Virus record (IMG/VR): IMGVR_UViG_3300020203_000404
Span: 62,001-126,000 of that record
Reading direction: 5' to 3' (one strand)
Length of the DNA stretch: 64,000 bases
DNA from: a virus
The stretch's first letter is position 1, and each line of letters begins with the position of its first letter. A program made the position numbers and the translations under genes. The notes under the pieces are model-generated. The model was not told the DNA's origin. It was given only the letters and a program-made list of their open reading frames with translations, and made no database searches. This document shows positions 42,440-50,541 of the stretch, piece by piece.

Positions 42440-42712
42440 ATGCAGAACACACAAAAGTACGTTATGATCTTCGCTAGGGACGAGCAGGGTAACGAAATCA
42501 AATATCGTTTCATGCTTTCCATTAGTAAGTCAATTAAGTCAGTCGAAGCGAAGTTTATTAAGGCCGTGATGGACACCGATGGAGTCGATCGTGTTGAGCT
42601 TAATGGTCGATACACGGCTGAGGTGGTGATCGCTCGTGCCTTTGATGCCGAAGAGGTATTAAAAGTACTCGCATCCAAGCTCGATGAAGTACTCAGCGAC
42701 ATCATTGTATGA
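42440..42712 (+). CDS. Hypothetical protein, 90 aa
   Basis: ATG 42440 is chosen; an ATG at 42380 would lie inside the reductase gene. No clear Shine-Dalgarno site is seen. The protein begins QNTQKYVMIFARDEQGNEIKY and looks like a small alternating strand/helix fold without cysteines. It overlaps the ThyX start (ATGA), so it is probably translated with it. No function can be assigned. Confidence 0.5.
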   Translation: MQNTQKYVMIFARDEQGNEIKYRFMLSISKSIKSVEAKFIKAVMDTDGVDRVELNGRYTAEVVIARAFDAEEVLKVLASKLDEVLSDIIV

Positions 42713-43338
42713 CTCAGCACACTAACGTAGTAGAACTGATCGGACATTATGGTGGTGACGAGTCACATGCTCTGTCTGCGTGGACTAGTACAAGCCGCGA
42801 TCTTACAGACGAGAAGCGTGGGCGTATGGGTCGTCTACTTGAATCTCTTGCTAAGGCAGGTCATCACACACCATTTGAAAAAAGTCAATTGCATTTTCTT
42901 GTCACTTGTGATACCGCAAGTCACATTCATATCATTAAGCATCGCATCGGTGTTAGTGTGAATGCCGAATCTGCTCGTTACAAGGAACTCAAAGAAGACA
43001 AATATTATCTGCCACAAGACTGGTCTCAAGAATCACGAGATGATCTTGAGTGTAACATAAAGAAATGCTATGTGGAATACCACCGTTATGTGCGTGAGCT
43101 TGAAAAACAAGGCATTGACAAAAAACGTGCTAAAGAATCCGCACGCTTCATTCTTCCTTACGCTAATCAGTTGGTGCTTGATGTGAGTTTTAACTTTCGT
43201 TCCTTTATGCACTTCCAAGGACTGAGAAATAACGAACATGCTCAGCTAGAGATTCGGACAATCGCTCAACAAATGTTGCGTTTAGTTAAAGACACTGGTC
43301 AGTTTGACATGTCATTGAAGGCATTTGAATATGCTTAA
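42709..43338 (+). CDS. thyX: FAD-dependent thymidylate synthase ThyX
   Basis: A 209-residue protein with the ThyX signature in the form KHRIGVSVNAESARY (residues 77-91). The canonical RHR becomes KHR, and the following S, N, S and RY are in place. A second conserved block is ARFILPYANQLVLDVSFNFRSFMHF. It methylates dUMP to dTMP using folate and flavin, unrelated to ThyA. It is the last gene of the nucleotide block before a terminator-like hairpin. Confidence 0.88.
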   Translation: MTQHTNVVELIGHYGGDESHALSAWTSTSRDLTDEKRGRMGRLLESLAKAGHHTPFEKSQLHFLVTCDTASHIHIIKHRIGVSVNAESARYKELKEDKYYLPQDWSQESRDDLECNIKKCYVEYHRYVRELEKQGIDKKRAKESARFILPYANQLVLDVSFNFRSFMHFQGLRNNEHAQLEIRTIAQQMLRLVKDTGQFDMSLKAFEYA

Positions 43339-43367
43339 CTTATTGTCTAATTGACGTTCTTTCAAGA

Positions 43368-43382
43368 CCCGCTAAAAGCGGG
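43368..43382 (+). terminator. Terminator-like hairpin after thyX
   Basis: CCCGCT, a loop of three A, then AGCGGG form a perfect 6-bp stem 30 bases after the thyX stop. Only a short pyrimidine-rich run (CCTTA) follows, so termination may be partial. It marks the boundary between the nucleotide genes and the virion-type genes. Confidence 0.6.
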
Positions 43383-43441
43383 CCTTAGTGTATTCATCTA
43401 AGGTCGGGTATCGTTTTTGTACCTTTTCAAGGAAGTTCAGT

Positions 43442-43888
43442 ATGACCTCAATAGTAGCATCAATCGTAGGCAGTGGAACATTGCCTTTTACTCGTGCAAT
43501 TCTTCCACCTTCTCAGCGTGGCACTCAACTTGGTTCCGAGGGTGTTCGCACCGGAATGCAGGTAATGATTGGCAACCCCGAAGACATGACTTCGGTTGAT
43601 GCCTTTGCCGTCTCTGGTGTGTCGCTGGCGGGAACTCCTGTGCGAATCTGGGGACCGGGCATTAGCTCGTTACCTAGACAGCGAGAAGTGATGATTAAAA
43701 ATCAAGGACCGGGCTCTGTTTACATTGGCCCAAACTCAACTGCTGTCATTGCACCCAGTGGTTTCCAGATCAATCCACCTACGGCGAACAACACGTTCAA
43801 CGAAGTAAAGCTTCCATTCTTGTGTAACGTAGACATTTGGGCCAGAGCAGATGGTGCCGGTGCGTCGGTAACTATTATCGCTTACTGA
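43442..43888 (+). CDS. Small virion protein, 148 aa
   Basis: ATG 43442 is preceded by AAGGAAG with proper spacing; the longer frame from 43388 is not needed. The protein is Gly/Pro/Thr/Ser-rich. The segment IKNQGPGSVYIGPNSTAVI recurs as LHNAGPGILYIGLSGVTTI in the next gene, so the two share a beta-rich domain. This N-[QA]-GPG-x-(V/L)-YIG pattern occurs in phage decoration or head proteins. A structural role is inferred. Confidence 0.6.
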   Translation: MTSIVASIVGSGTLPFTRAILPPSQRGTQLGSEGVRTGMQVMIGNPEDMTSVDAFAVSGVSLAGTPVRIWGPGISSLPRQREVMIKNQGPGSVYIGPNSTAVIAPSGFQINPPTANNTFNEVKLPFLCNVDIWARADGAGASVTIIAY

Positions 43889-43915
43889 TGACACAATCCC
43901 TTTAAAGGGGAGCCC

Positions 43916-44350
43916 ATGTCCTTAGAATACAGCACAATTATTGGCTCAGGTACAACTCCTCACCTAGCACCGTCGCCGGTCTATAACTTTCCAGATGGTA
44001 CGTTTCCGATTCCTGATCAACGCACGGACCTTCGTGCCCGTCGTGGCGAAGGTACCGTCATTCTCAATCCCGAGAACTTCTCGGTGTCGATTGGATTGCG
44101 TCAGCAGGCCATATCTGTTTCAAGCGAAATAGCACTGCCACTAAACCCCCTAGAGAATAGACGTGCTCTTGTTTTGCACAACGCTGGTCCAGGTATACTG
44201 TATATCGGATTATCTGGTGTCACTACTATTGATGGTTTCCCAATTGCTGTAAATGAAAAGATAGCAATTGACTGCCAGGGAACCACGAACGTAACCCTTT
44301 ACGGCGTCTCTGACTCGACTTGCGATGTCAGAGTTCTTGAGTTTGCGTAA
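43916..44350 (+). CDS. Small virion protein, 144 aa, paralogue of the preceding gene
   Basis: Starts after AAAGGGGAG. Its C-terminal half (ALVLHNAGPGILYIGLSG..DGFPI) parallels that of the gene at 43442-43888, pointing to a duplicated beta-sandwich domain. The N-terminus differs (MSLEYSTIIGSGTTPHLAPS). No enzymatic motif is present. It ends in TAATG with the next gene. Confidence 0.6.
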   Translation: MSLEYSTIIGSGTTPHLAPSPVYNFPDGTFPIPDQRTDLRARRGEGTVILNPENFSVSIGLRQQAISVSSEIALPLNPLENRRALVLHNAGPGILYIGLSGVTTIDGFPIAVNEKIAIDCQGTTNVTLYGVSDSTCDVRVLEFA

Positions 44351-44742
44351 TGGTCAGCATAGGAGGCATTGTCAGCCTTGGCGGGGGCACAAGCGGTGGG
44401 GGCGGCGGGTCTACATCCGGCATCCAGTCTATCAACGGCCAGACTGGCCCGACTGTTTCATTCACTGGCGTCAACGGCATTGTAGTTGCCGCTGGCGGCA
44501 ACCAGATTGTTATCGACGGTGCGGGTGCATCAGGCGTAACGAGCAAGTTCGCACATTCCTTTTCTTCTATTTCAAGTGGATTGTTTACGCATGGATTAGG
44601 TACTTTGGATGTACTTGTTCAGGTGTACGATAATGGCTCCCCTAGACGTGCCATGATGCCTGACGATATCATTATTGAGAATACTACACAAGTATCACTA
44701 ATCTTCAATACTCCACAATCTGGACGTATTGTGATTGTTTAG
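44350..44742 (+). CDS. Glycine-rich tail-fibre-like protein, 130 aa
   Basis: The N-terminal part is glycine-rich (GGIVSLGGGTSGGGGGSTSG) and then has IQSINGQTGPTVSFTG and GVNGIVVAAGGNQIVIDG, a repeat type common in phage fibre proteins. The C-terminal domain (THGLGTLDVLVQVYDNGSPR.., then RIVIV) is repeated at the end of the next gene. It likely contributes to a receptor-binding or attachment structure; this is inferred. Confidence 0.6.
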   Translation: MVSIGGIVSLGGGTSGGGGGSTSGIQSINGQTGPTVSFTGVNGIVVAAGGNQIVIDGAGASGVTSKFAHSFSSISSGLFTHGLGTLDVLVQVYDNGSPRRAMMPDDIIIENTTQVSLIFNTPQSGRIVIV

Positions 44743-44766
44743 TGTAATCATATTTGGAGGAACATC

Positions 44767-45537
44767 ATGGTAAGACTAAATGGCGATCTCATTCCCGGTA
44801 GTAGTGGTCAAGCACACTTGGGCGTGAACGGTGGCGTAGGCGATGCATTTGATATAACCACGCTAACGCCGTTTGGTCGTATTCATATGAACTCTGGCGT
44901 CTGGCACGATCCTATGACGGGTCAATCAGGCGTCCTTAGATATAGCCAAGCCGCAAGTGCGTTTCAGATCTCTATTGATGGAGGTCGTACGTTCAATAAC
45001 TTGGTTACAAGTGCCGGAACTGTTACATCCGTTGGTGTAATTGGTGGTGCTAATCTTACTGGCAATATCGACCTAGCGACCCAAGCGAGCGGCTTCCTTG
45101 CTATCTTTGACACTGCTGGTGCAAGCCCAATCAATTTTGCCGTTGATCATCTAGGTCTATCTGGCCTGTGGAGATTCCCACCACAAGGCTTCAATGGATC
45201 TGTTGTTAATGAATTGACTGACTTCAATGGTACAAAAGTTCAAGGATCGGTAAGTGTTGTTGGTGCCTCTGGTGTCGTTGTTGATATTATTGGTCAAGTA
45301 ATAACGATCACCGCCGGTAATACACTACTGCGAGCATTTGCCCAAACTTTTGGTGCATTTGTAACTTGGACCGTCATTCACAATCTTGGTACGACAGATG
45401 TATCTGTAGATGTTTATGATGCAAGTTCTCCACGTCTATCAATTATTCCCGATGCGATTGCAATTACAGATAGCAATACTGTTACTGTGACTTTTAACAC
45501 CGCTCAAGCTGGCAGAGTTGTAATTTCAGGATTCTAA
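44767..45537 (+). CDS. Tail-fibre/baseplate-type protein, 256 aa
   Basis: A TGGAGGA site precedes ATG 44767. The N-terminal 80 residues (GDLIPGSSGQAHLGVN, then FGRIHMNSGVWHD) have a counterpart in the 46304-47689 protein, and the last 65 residues (VIHNLGTTDVSVDVYDASSP) in the 44350-44742 protein. It therefore combines two modules used in the neighbouring genes. The repeated module plan suggests interchangeable fibre parts. Function is inferred. Confidence 0.6.
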   Translation: MVRLNGDLIPGSSGQAHLGVNGGVGDAFDITTLTPFGRIHMNSGVWHDPMTGQSGVLRYSQAASAFQISIDGGRTFNNLVTSAGTVTSVGVIGGANLTGNIDLATQASGFLAIFDTAGASPINFAVDHLGLSGLWRFPPQGFNGSVVNELTDFNGTKVQGSVSVVGASGVVVDIIGQVITITAGNTLLRAFAQTFGAFVTWTVIHNLGTTDVSVDVYDASSPRLSIIPDAIAITDSNTVTVTFNTAQAGRVVISGF

Positions 45538-45538
45538 T

Positions 45539-46237
45539 ATGGTAAGTTTACATCTTTTGTTGCGTGGAGACATGATGCCATTAAGTGGCATCAAAGCTTC
45601 CATTGGTCGTAATACATATGATGGTGCCGCCCCGACTGTGCCAGTGAATGACGTGCATTTACGTTCTCTTAATCTATATGATGGCGGTTCATCTGGCGTT
45701 CTTACTTACAATAATGGTAATAGACGTTTAGATCTAAATCGTAACAATGGGGCTGTAAGACCAATTGTTACGGCGATCGTAGTACAAATTTATGACGCTG
45801 ATGGCACTGGTACACATGTATTTGGTAGCGGCGGCACACCAGTTATTATGTCCACAACACAAGTTAATACTCATGTGAATCTTTTTCTTCTTGGTGGTGC
45901 TGGTTCTGAGATTGGCGTTAAGGAAGACGGAACTTATGAATTGGAATGGCGTGTAACGGCACAAGATGATGGTGGATGGGGTCGTGACGCTAGCATAAGT
46001 ATTTGGCTTGAAGAAGATAATGGTGGTGGTTTTACTGAAGTTGCTGGAACACGCTCTTTCGCTTCAATGGGGATAGACGGAAACGGTACTGTATGGCCAG
46101 CCACAGCCAATGGTTTTCATATTATGCCCATTTTTGATAGTTATGTTTATAGAATCATGGTTGATGATTTGACTGGCGGCTCTACTGGTGCTCAAGTTCA
46201 ATATGGATCATCTTTTATGATGAAGAAAATATATTGA
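45539..46237 (+). CDS. Hypothetical virion-associated protein, 232 aa
   Basis: Begins one base after the previous stop with AGGA upstream. Its start (LLRGDMMPLSGIKASIGRN, then NDVHLRSLNLYDGGSSGVL) loosely follows the plan of its neighbours' N-terminal module. The rest is beta-rich (VTAIVVQIYDADGTGTHVFG; TYELEWRVTAQDDGGWGRD), of the type found in adhesin-like or TNF-like trimeric domains. No motif gives a firm function. Confidence 0.55.
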   Translation: MVSLHLLLRGDMMPLSGIKASIGRNTYDGAAPTVPVNDVHLRSLNLYDGGSSGVLTYNNGNRRLDLNRNNGAVRPIVTAIVVQIYDADGTGTHVFGSGGTPVIMSTTQVNTHVNLFLLGGAGSEIGVKEDGTYELEWRVTAQDDGGWGRDASISIWLEEDNGGGFTEVAGTRSFASMGIDGNGTVWPATANGFHIMPIFDSYVYRIMVDDLTGGSTGAQVQYGSSFMMKKIY

Positions 46238-46238
46238 A

Positions 46239-46304
46239 ATGAAAATGGCAATAATAATTACTGGTGTTGGTGCATCACAACTACTTATAAAGAGACTTAA
46301 ATAA
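46239..46304 (+). CDS. Possible 21-codon small ORF
   Basis: A frame encoding MKMAIIITGVGASQLLIKRLK begins two bases after the preceding stop and its TAA overlaps the next ATG (TAATG). It fills the gap exactly and has a short hydrophobic core, but no ribosome binding site of its own is clear. It could be a coupled micro-gene or simply a spacer that keeps translation going. Confidence 0.3.
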   Translation: MKMAIIITGVGASQLLIKRLK

Positions 46305-47689
46305 TGGCAAGAGAAGTAGGAGATTTGTGGCCGCAAGTTAGTGGCTCTGCATCTTTGGGTGCGGAGATGCGTAATGGTGGCTTTACCGGAGCGATACGTC
46401 CATTCGCTCATGTACATATGGACAGTGGTATATTTCATAGTTCACTTATTGATAATTCTGGTATCATTAGATTAGACACGGGCAAGGGACTTTATAATGC
46501 ACATGCTCCATCTTTTTCATTTTCTTTTAATGGCGGGAATAATTTTCCGTTGGAAATTGGTGGCAATGCAGCACAACCAGTATTAGAAGCTGCGTATATT
46601 GAGACACCAAGAGGAGACTTGCGTCTTACTGCAAGCGGCACTTTAACGCTTTTAAGTCTTAATAGCGACATTGGCGTTACAACAAATAGCGATACTGTTA
46701 TAAGCGTTTTTAATAATAGCGGCGTCCTACATTACGAGTTTGGTCCTCATCAAGCTTGGTATGTAAAAGCTAGTCACTCAAATACTGGCGGACCATTCAA
46801 TGATGGCTTCTGGCCGATTGCACATTCGGGCAACGTTGCTCAAATGATTGCTAGTAGCACTACAACATTACAACAGGCGTACGTAGCTGGCCGCTCTATC
46901 ATCACAACATCACTTGATGGCGGACCTGTACTAATCTCTGGTCAGACTGCTGTACCATTACGTCTTGAAACCGCAGAAGATAGTTTGGGACATATTGAAA
47001 TGTTAGGTCTACTTAGATCTCCAACAGAATTTCAAAAGCCAGGCACTCTTGTCTTGATGAGTCATGGTTTGAATCTTGACAATCCTTTTGTTGCGTCTAT
47101 CACTGGACAAAACATGATTGCCGCCAAGTCTGCCGGTATACCAACACTTTGGTTACACTGTGGTGGTTCTGGAACGGTTGCAATACGTACTGCGTCTGGT
47201 GTATCTCAGTTTTTTAATATCTTTGCTTCAAATGCAATAACTGAAACCGGCTTGAATGTGCCGTTTTTAGATCCATCACAATCAGTACCAGATAGATTTT
47301 TAAAGTCTATTTCTGGCAGTGGTATTCAAGTTCTTGTTCCTGGCCTTTATAAGATTTTGTATGCGGCTTCGCTAGAAAAAACTGCTGGCGAACTTGCTCA
47401 ACAAGTTAACATAGAGATTCGCATTAATGATATTTGGGGTCAAACATTTAAAATTATTGGCGGCAATGCTTTTTCTACTGTTAGAGATTCAGCATCTAAC
47501 GTTAATACGGCACATGGACAATCTATTATTGATGTTAACAGTGGCGAAGTGCTCAATATTTTTGGTTATTTACCATTCGCTCCTGTGCCACCAAACTCTG
47601 TACGATTCGGCCAAAGATTGTGCAATGTTATTGTAGAGTATCTTGGTCCACAAAGAGGTATCAGTACTGTGAGACTGAAAGTAACATAA
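46304..47689 (+). CDS. Tail-fibre-like protein, 461 aa
   Basis: The N-terminal module (VGDLWPQVSGSASLG, then FAHVHMDSGIFHSS) resembles the start of the 44767-45537 protein and probably anchors to the same virion site. The middle is repetitive beta (LRLTASGTLTLLSLNSDIGV). The C-terminal 130 residues (GIQVLVPGLYKILYAASLEK, then SGEVLNIFGYLPFA) look like a TNF/C1q-type jelly roll, a common receptor-binding tip. The receptor role is inference. It ends in TAATG with the next gene. Confidence 0.6.
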   Translation: MAREVGDLWPQVSGSASLGAEMRNGGFTGAIRPFAHVHMDSGIFHSSLIDNSGIIRLDTGKGLYNAHAPSFSFSFNGGNNFPLEIGGNAAQPVLEAAYIETPRGDLRLTASGTLTLLSLNSDIGVTTNSDTVISVFNNSGVLHYEFGPHQAWYVKASHSNTGGPFNDGFWPIAHSGNVAQMIASSTTTLQQAYVAGRSIITTSLDGGPVLISGQTAVPLRLETAEDSLGHIEMLGLLRSPTEFQKPGTLVLMSHGLNLDNPFVASITGQNMIAAKSAGIPTLWLHCGGSGTVAIRTASGVSQFFNIFASNAITETGLNVPFLDPSQSVPDRFLKSISGSGIQVLVPGLYKILYAASLEKTAGELAQQVNIEIRINDIWGQTFKIIGGNAFSTVRDSASNVNTAHGQSIIDVNSGEVLNIFGYLPFAPVPPNSVRFGQRLCNVIVEYLGPQRGISTVRLKVT

Positions 47690-47988
47690 TGGACGCTGTA
47701 TTAGACACGGCAAAAACATTAATTGAAAGCTACGGCTTTACTGGTGCGGCTTTTGGTGGACTATTGTGGCTTCTATGGAAGAACAAGAAGGACGCTGACG
47801 TGCGTATCACAGAGCTTGAGCGTGCAGCAGACTCTTATCAGTCTGGTCAAGTTGCCAACTACAAAGAGATGATCATGGAATATATTTGTCTCGTTAAGGG
47901 TAACACAGAGTTGCTCGCCAAGCTAACTACCTGTCTTGATTCAATGAATAATACTCTACTTAGGCTAGAAGATAAGAAGCAAGAATAG
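47689..47988 (+). CDS. Small membrane protein with coiled-coil tail, possible holin-like
   Basis: Starts on the previous stop (TAATG). Of 99 residues, about 18-33 form a single hydrophobic segment (YGFTGAAFGGLLWLLW) followed by a basic KNKK and a charged helix with heptad-like spacing (DVRITELERAADSYQSGQ). One transmembrane helix plus a cytoplasmic coiled coil fits some phage holin or lysis-accessory proteins, but also membrane anchors. No endolysin is next to it, so the lysis role is weakly supported. Confidence 0.45.
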   Translation: MDAVLDTAKTLIESYGFTGAAFGGLLWLLWKNKKDADVRITELERAADSYQSGQVANYKEMIMEYICLVKGNTELLAKLTTCLDSMNNTLLRLEDKKQE

Positions 47989-47995
47989 AAACACT

Positions 47996-48018
47996 CGGGG
48001 CCGCGATAAGCGGCCCCG
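47996..48018. terminator. Strong bidirectional terminator between convergent blocks
   Basis: CGGGGCCGC, a five-base GATAA loop and GCGGCCCCG form a perfect 9-bp GC stem. It lies between the end of the plus-strand genes (47988) and the end of the minus-strand genes (48024). Flanking A-rich bases on the left and T-rich bases on the right give a short U-run on either transcript. Confidence 0.8.
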
Positions 48019-48023
48019 ATTGT

Positions 48024-48263
48024 TTACACGATGTTTGGTTTGGCGTTGTTAGGATCGCCTCGCTTCTCGACCCTTTCTTTGTCCGCAGCTACACTCGCTT
48101 CGGGCGTCATTACGCACGCACCAAAGGGTTTACGTTCTGGGCGTCCAAAGAAGGACATGATCTCAGTCCTGAGACTTGCACGCACCTCCTGTGGTACATT
48201 GAATTGCTCCAAGCGTTCACGCAGAATACGATCCAGCGTGAGTCCATTGTCATTACTGTTCAT
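48024..48263 (-). CDS. Hypothetical protein, 79 aa
   Basis: The last gene of the minus-strand block. The protein is charged, with a Pro/Arg-rich middle (FFGRPERKPFGACVM), and has no recognised motif. It overlaps the upstream gene's 3' end by 11 bases, so it belongs to the same operon. Function unknown. Confidence 0.5.
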   Translation of the reverse strand: MNSNDNGLTLDRILRERLEQFNVPQEVRASLRTEIMSFFGRPERKPFGACVMTPEASVAADKERVEKRGDPNNAKPNIV

Positions 48264-48759
48264 TTTTCCACATTCTTTTAAAGCGGTTGATAGTACGTCT
48301 CTTTAATGAGCGTGCTTGATCTTTATCTATCTCATCTAGTTTGGCAGCCAACTCACTAACCTTTGAGTGGTCCTTGGGAGCCAATAGAACCTCCCCGTCC
48401 CTAACCTTTGCCTTAACATATTCGGCTGTCTTCTTGCGAAAGAAGACGAGCGATCGAATAGTGGGCACCAATTCACGACGAATAGCTTGTTGCCACCTGC
48501 GACAAGTATCGTCGAGCGGCGAGACCTGACTGTTGAGTTCATCTATGATTCGCGAGTCGTTGTATACCATCACGTCACCCTGAATGCCTTGTTTTCGAGC
48601 CACTTCCTTGAGGGCTAGAAACAACACCTTATAGGTGTGGTGAATCTCATTAAAGATAGGACGGCCACGTTCATCCGTTGCCGGGGTGCATTTGAAGCTA
48701 GCTTCAACGCCTTCCCCAGCAACATAGTAACCATCTTTGGTAACGAAGACCGTGATCAT
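48253..48759 (-). CDS. RNase H-like-fold hypothetical protein, 168 aa
   Basis: The layout TVFVTKDGYYVAGEG, then HTYKVLFLALKEVARKQG and DVMVYNDSRIIDELN resembles the beta1, helix A and beta4 (usually SDS) elements of RNase HI-type proteins, which would place an active-site Asp in YNDSR. The first acidic residue is less clear. It could be an RNase H that removes primers, or an inactive relative. The basic C-terminus ends KRMWKNEQ. The start overlaps the preceding stop (ATGA). Confidence 0.4.
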   Translation of the reverse strand: MITVFVTKDGYYVAGEGVEASFKCTPATDERGRPIFNEIHHTYKVLFLALKEVARKQGIQGDVMVYNDSRIIDELNSQVSPLDDTCRRWQQAIRRELVPTIRSLVFFRKKTAEYVKAKVRDGEVLLAPKDHSKVSELAAKLDEIDKDQARSLKRRTINRFKRMWKNEQ

Positions 48760-49286
48760 TGTGCCAAACGACAGAAGTCAGCCTTCATTTCCGTGGCCCG
48801 TGCTTGCTCGACTGGCGTGACTACGCCAGCAGTGCGTAGAGCGTCAGCAACAATAGTCAGTACTTCTTGGGTACGTGGCGAGAGTTCAAGCATATGCGTC
48901 TCGGGATTCAACCATTCCAGGGCACCACGAGCTAGCAATTCTTGTTCGACAACAAGCAAGATGAATTCAACTTCATCATTATCAAAGCCAGCCTTACGAA
49001 GAGCCGGAACAATCAAGGACTTCACTCCACCGGCAATGGGTTCGCCCTTAATGCCATCAATGATTGCGGCCACAACACCGAGTTGATTATGAGTGACGAG
49101 GCCCTCCTGTAGAATGCGGTTAGAACCAATCTTCACACCCAACTGAATGTACAGCTTCCACTTGCCGTATTCAAGCTCGGTCATCTCTTCAAGCGGCTTA
49201 ACTCCAATCCCTCCGGTGTTGACGCACGATACGAAGCCGCTTGAGAGAGCGGCACAAAATACCAACACTGTTACAATTTTCTTCAT
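48756..49286 (-). CDS. Putative exported lipoprotein, 176 aa
   Basis: The N-terminus MKKIVTVLVFCAALSSGFVSC is a signal peptide: two lysines, a hydrophobic stretch and a lipobox-like FVSC at residues 18-21, so Cys21 would be lipid-modified. The mature part is helical and has no cysteines besides one near the end. Phage lipoproteins serve in superinfection exclusion or as spanins; this one is longer than most Rz1 spanins. The gene overlaps the preceding one by ATGA. Confidence 0.6.
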   Translation of the reverse strand: MKKIVTVLVFCAALSSGFVSCVNTGGIGVKPLEEMTELEYGKWKLYIQLGVKIGSNRILQEGLVTHNQLGVVAAIIDGIKGEPIAGGVKSLIVPALRKAGFDNDEVEFILLVVEQELLARGALEWLNPETHMLELSPRTQEVLTIVADALRTAGVVTPVEQARATEMKADFCRLAQ

Positions 49287-49849
49287 GATTCATTCTTCTT
49301 TCGAGCTACTGGACTGTGACCTTCTCGGGTGTCGGCTGGAGCCTTTGCACCCAAGAACGCCGCCTTTTCTTCTACTGTTTTTTCATTGATACGCTTACGG
49401 CAGTCTCTACACGTACGGTAGATATGACGTTTACCATTCTCCATGGTTATACTGATGGGACTTTTATTGATGTGTAAACATTTACTACCATCTACTGCCA
49501 TTCCTGGCAAAATGATATCTTGATCTTCTGATATTTCACGAGGACTTGTATCGACCATCTCTCGTTTCTTTGCAGCAACAAAACTAGCATCGTCTTCATC
49601 CAGGTCGGCAAGTGTACGCTGACCTGGATTTTCGGAATGGCTCTGGCGGGCACCGCCAACAAAGTCCCAGCCCTCAGGCAACAAGTCGCCTGAGACAAGC
49701 TGTTGCTCAAGTTTTGCGGCTGCTGCCGCAGAGAGTTCGTATGTGCGACCAGTCTTCTTGCCACTTTTCTTTATAACCAACGTGACTGTATCGGCGGGAT
49801 CATATTCCTGCTTGGTTAAATCACATTCTTGAACAACACGTCTTGCCAT
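49283..49849 (-). CDS. Hypothetical DNA-binding-like protein with Lsr2-like N-terminus, 188 aa
   Basis: The first 55 residues (ARRVVQECDLTKQEY, DTVTLVIKKSGKKTGRTYEL, SAAAAAKLEQQL) follow the plan of the Lsr2 dimerisation domain: a strand pair then a helix starting after a Leu-Ser. The middle is acidic. A late CxxC (YRTCRDCRKR) with CLH earlier could form a zinc site. Lsr2 is an actinobacterial nucleoid protein, so this similarity, if real, would hint at the host; it is weak. TAATG overlap with phoH. Confidence 0.4.
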   Translation of the reverse strand: MARRVVQECDLTKQEYDPADTVTLVIKKSGKKTGRTYELSAAAAAKLEQQLVSGDLLPEGWDFVGGARQSHSENPGQRTLADLDEDDASFVAAKKREMVDTSPREISEDQDIILPGMAVDGSKCLHINKSPISITMENGKRHIYRTCRDCRKRINEKTVEEKAAFLGAKAPADTREGHSPVARKKNES

Positions 49850-50538
49850 TACGGTAAGTCCTGACTTCTGTATGCTTCGTATCTACGAAGAACTTCCTTA
49901 ACGATTGGTGAGCGTTGAACCGTCTCAATATTCTCCATTGAGATTACACCCACTCCTGGTACCCCATCCAGTATGTTGATTGCCTCAATCAAGGCACTAT
50001 TTTCTGGACGAATGTCGCACTGATCCATATCGCCAGCAATTACTAGCTTGGAATGCTTACCAACTCTAGTAAGTAACATCTTCATAGCGTCACCATCCAG
50101 AGGAACGTTTTGTGCTTCCTCTACGATAATGAAGCAGTTGTTGAATGAGCGTCCACGGCACAGACTTAAGACCGTGAACTCAAACTTGTCACGAACGATG
50201 TTGTCAATGTCTTGTTCATTTTGAAACATAAGACGCATGTTGTCTCTTAGACCTAGAACATACGGCGTGACCTTTTCATCAACTGTACCCGGCAGAGCAC
50301 CAAGTTTTTCTCCAGTATTGGATTGAATATATGGACGAACGATCACAATACGTTGAATGCCGCCTCTTTTGGGGGCATTCATCATCATGGTCAATGCCTT
50401 ATTGACCGCCAAGAATGTCTTTCCTGTACCGGCATAGCCGTTACAAATAGTGATAATGTTTCGATCTAGTGAATCTTGATACTCTTCTTGTCCTGGTGCT
50501 GGTTGAGCGGGAACAAATCGGACTTCACTTTTTTGCAT
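49849..50538 (-). CDS. phoH: PhoH-like P-loop ATPase
   Basis: A 229-residue protein, with GAGG seven bases before ATG 50538. Walker A is GYAGTGKT at residues 34-41; VIVRPYIQ, then FIIVEEAQNVPLDGD (Walker B) and VIAGDMDQCDI follow, all hallmark motifs of the PhoH family. It is common in phages of aquatic bacteria and is thought to be an RNA-related ATPase, although its role in infection is not settled. Confidence 0.87.
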   Translation of the reverse strand: MQKSEVRFVPAQPAPGQEEYQDSLDRNIITICNGYAGTGKTFLAVNKALTMMMNAPKRGGIQRIVIVRPYIQSNTGEKLGALPGTVDEKVTPYVLGLRDNMRLMFQNEQDIDNIVRDKFEFTVLSLCRGRSFNNCFIIVEEAQNVPLDGDAMKMLLTRVGKHSKLVIAGDMDQCDIRPENSALIEAINILDGVPGVGVISMENIETVQRSPIVKEVLRRYEAYRSQDLP

Positions 50539-50541
50539 CTA

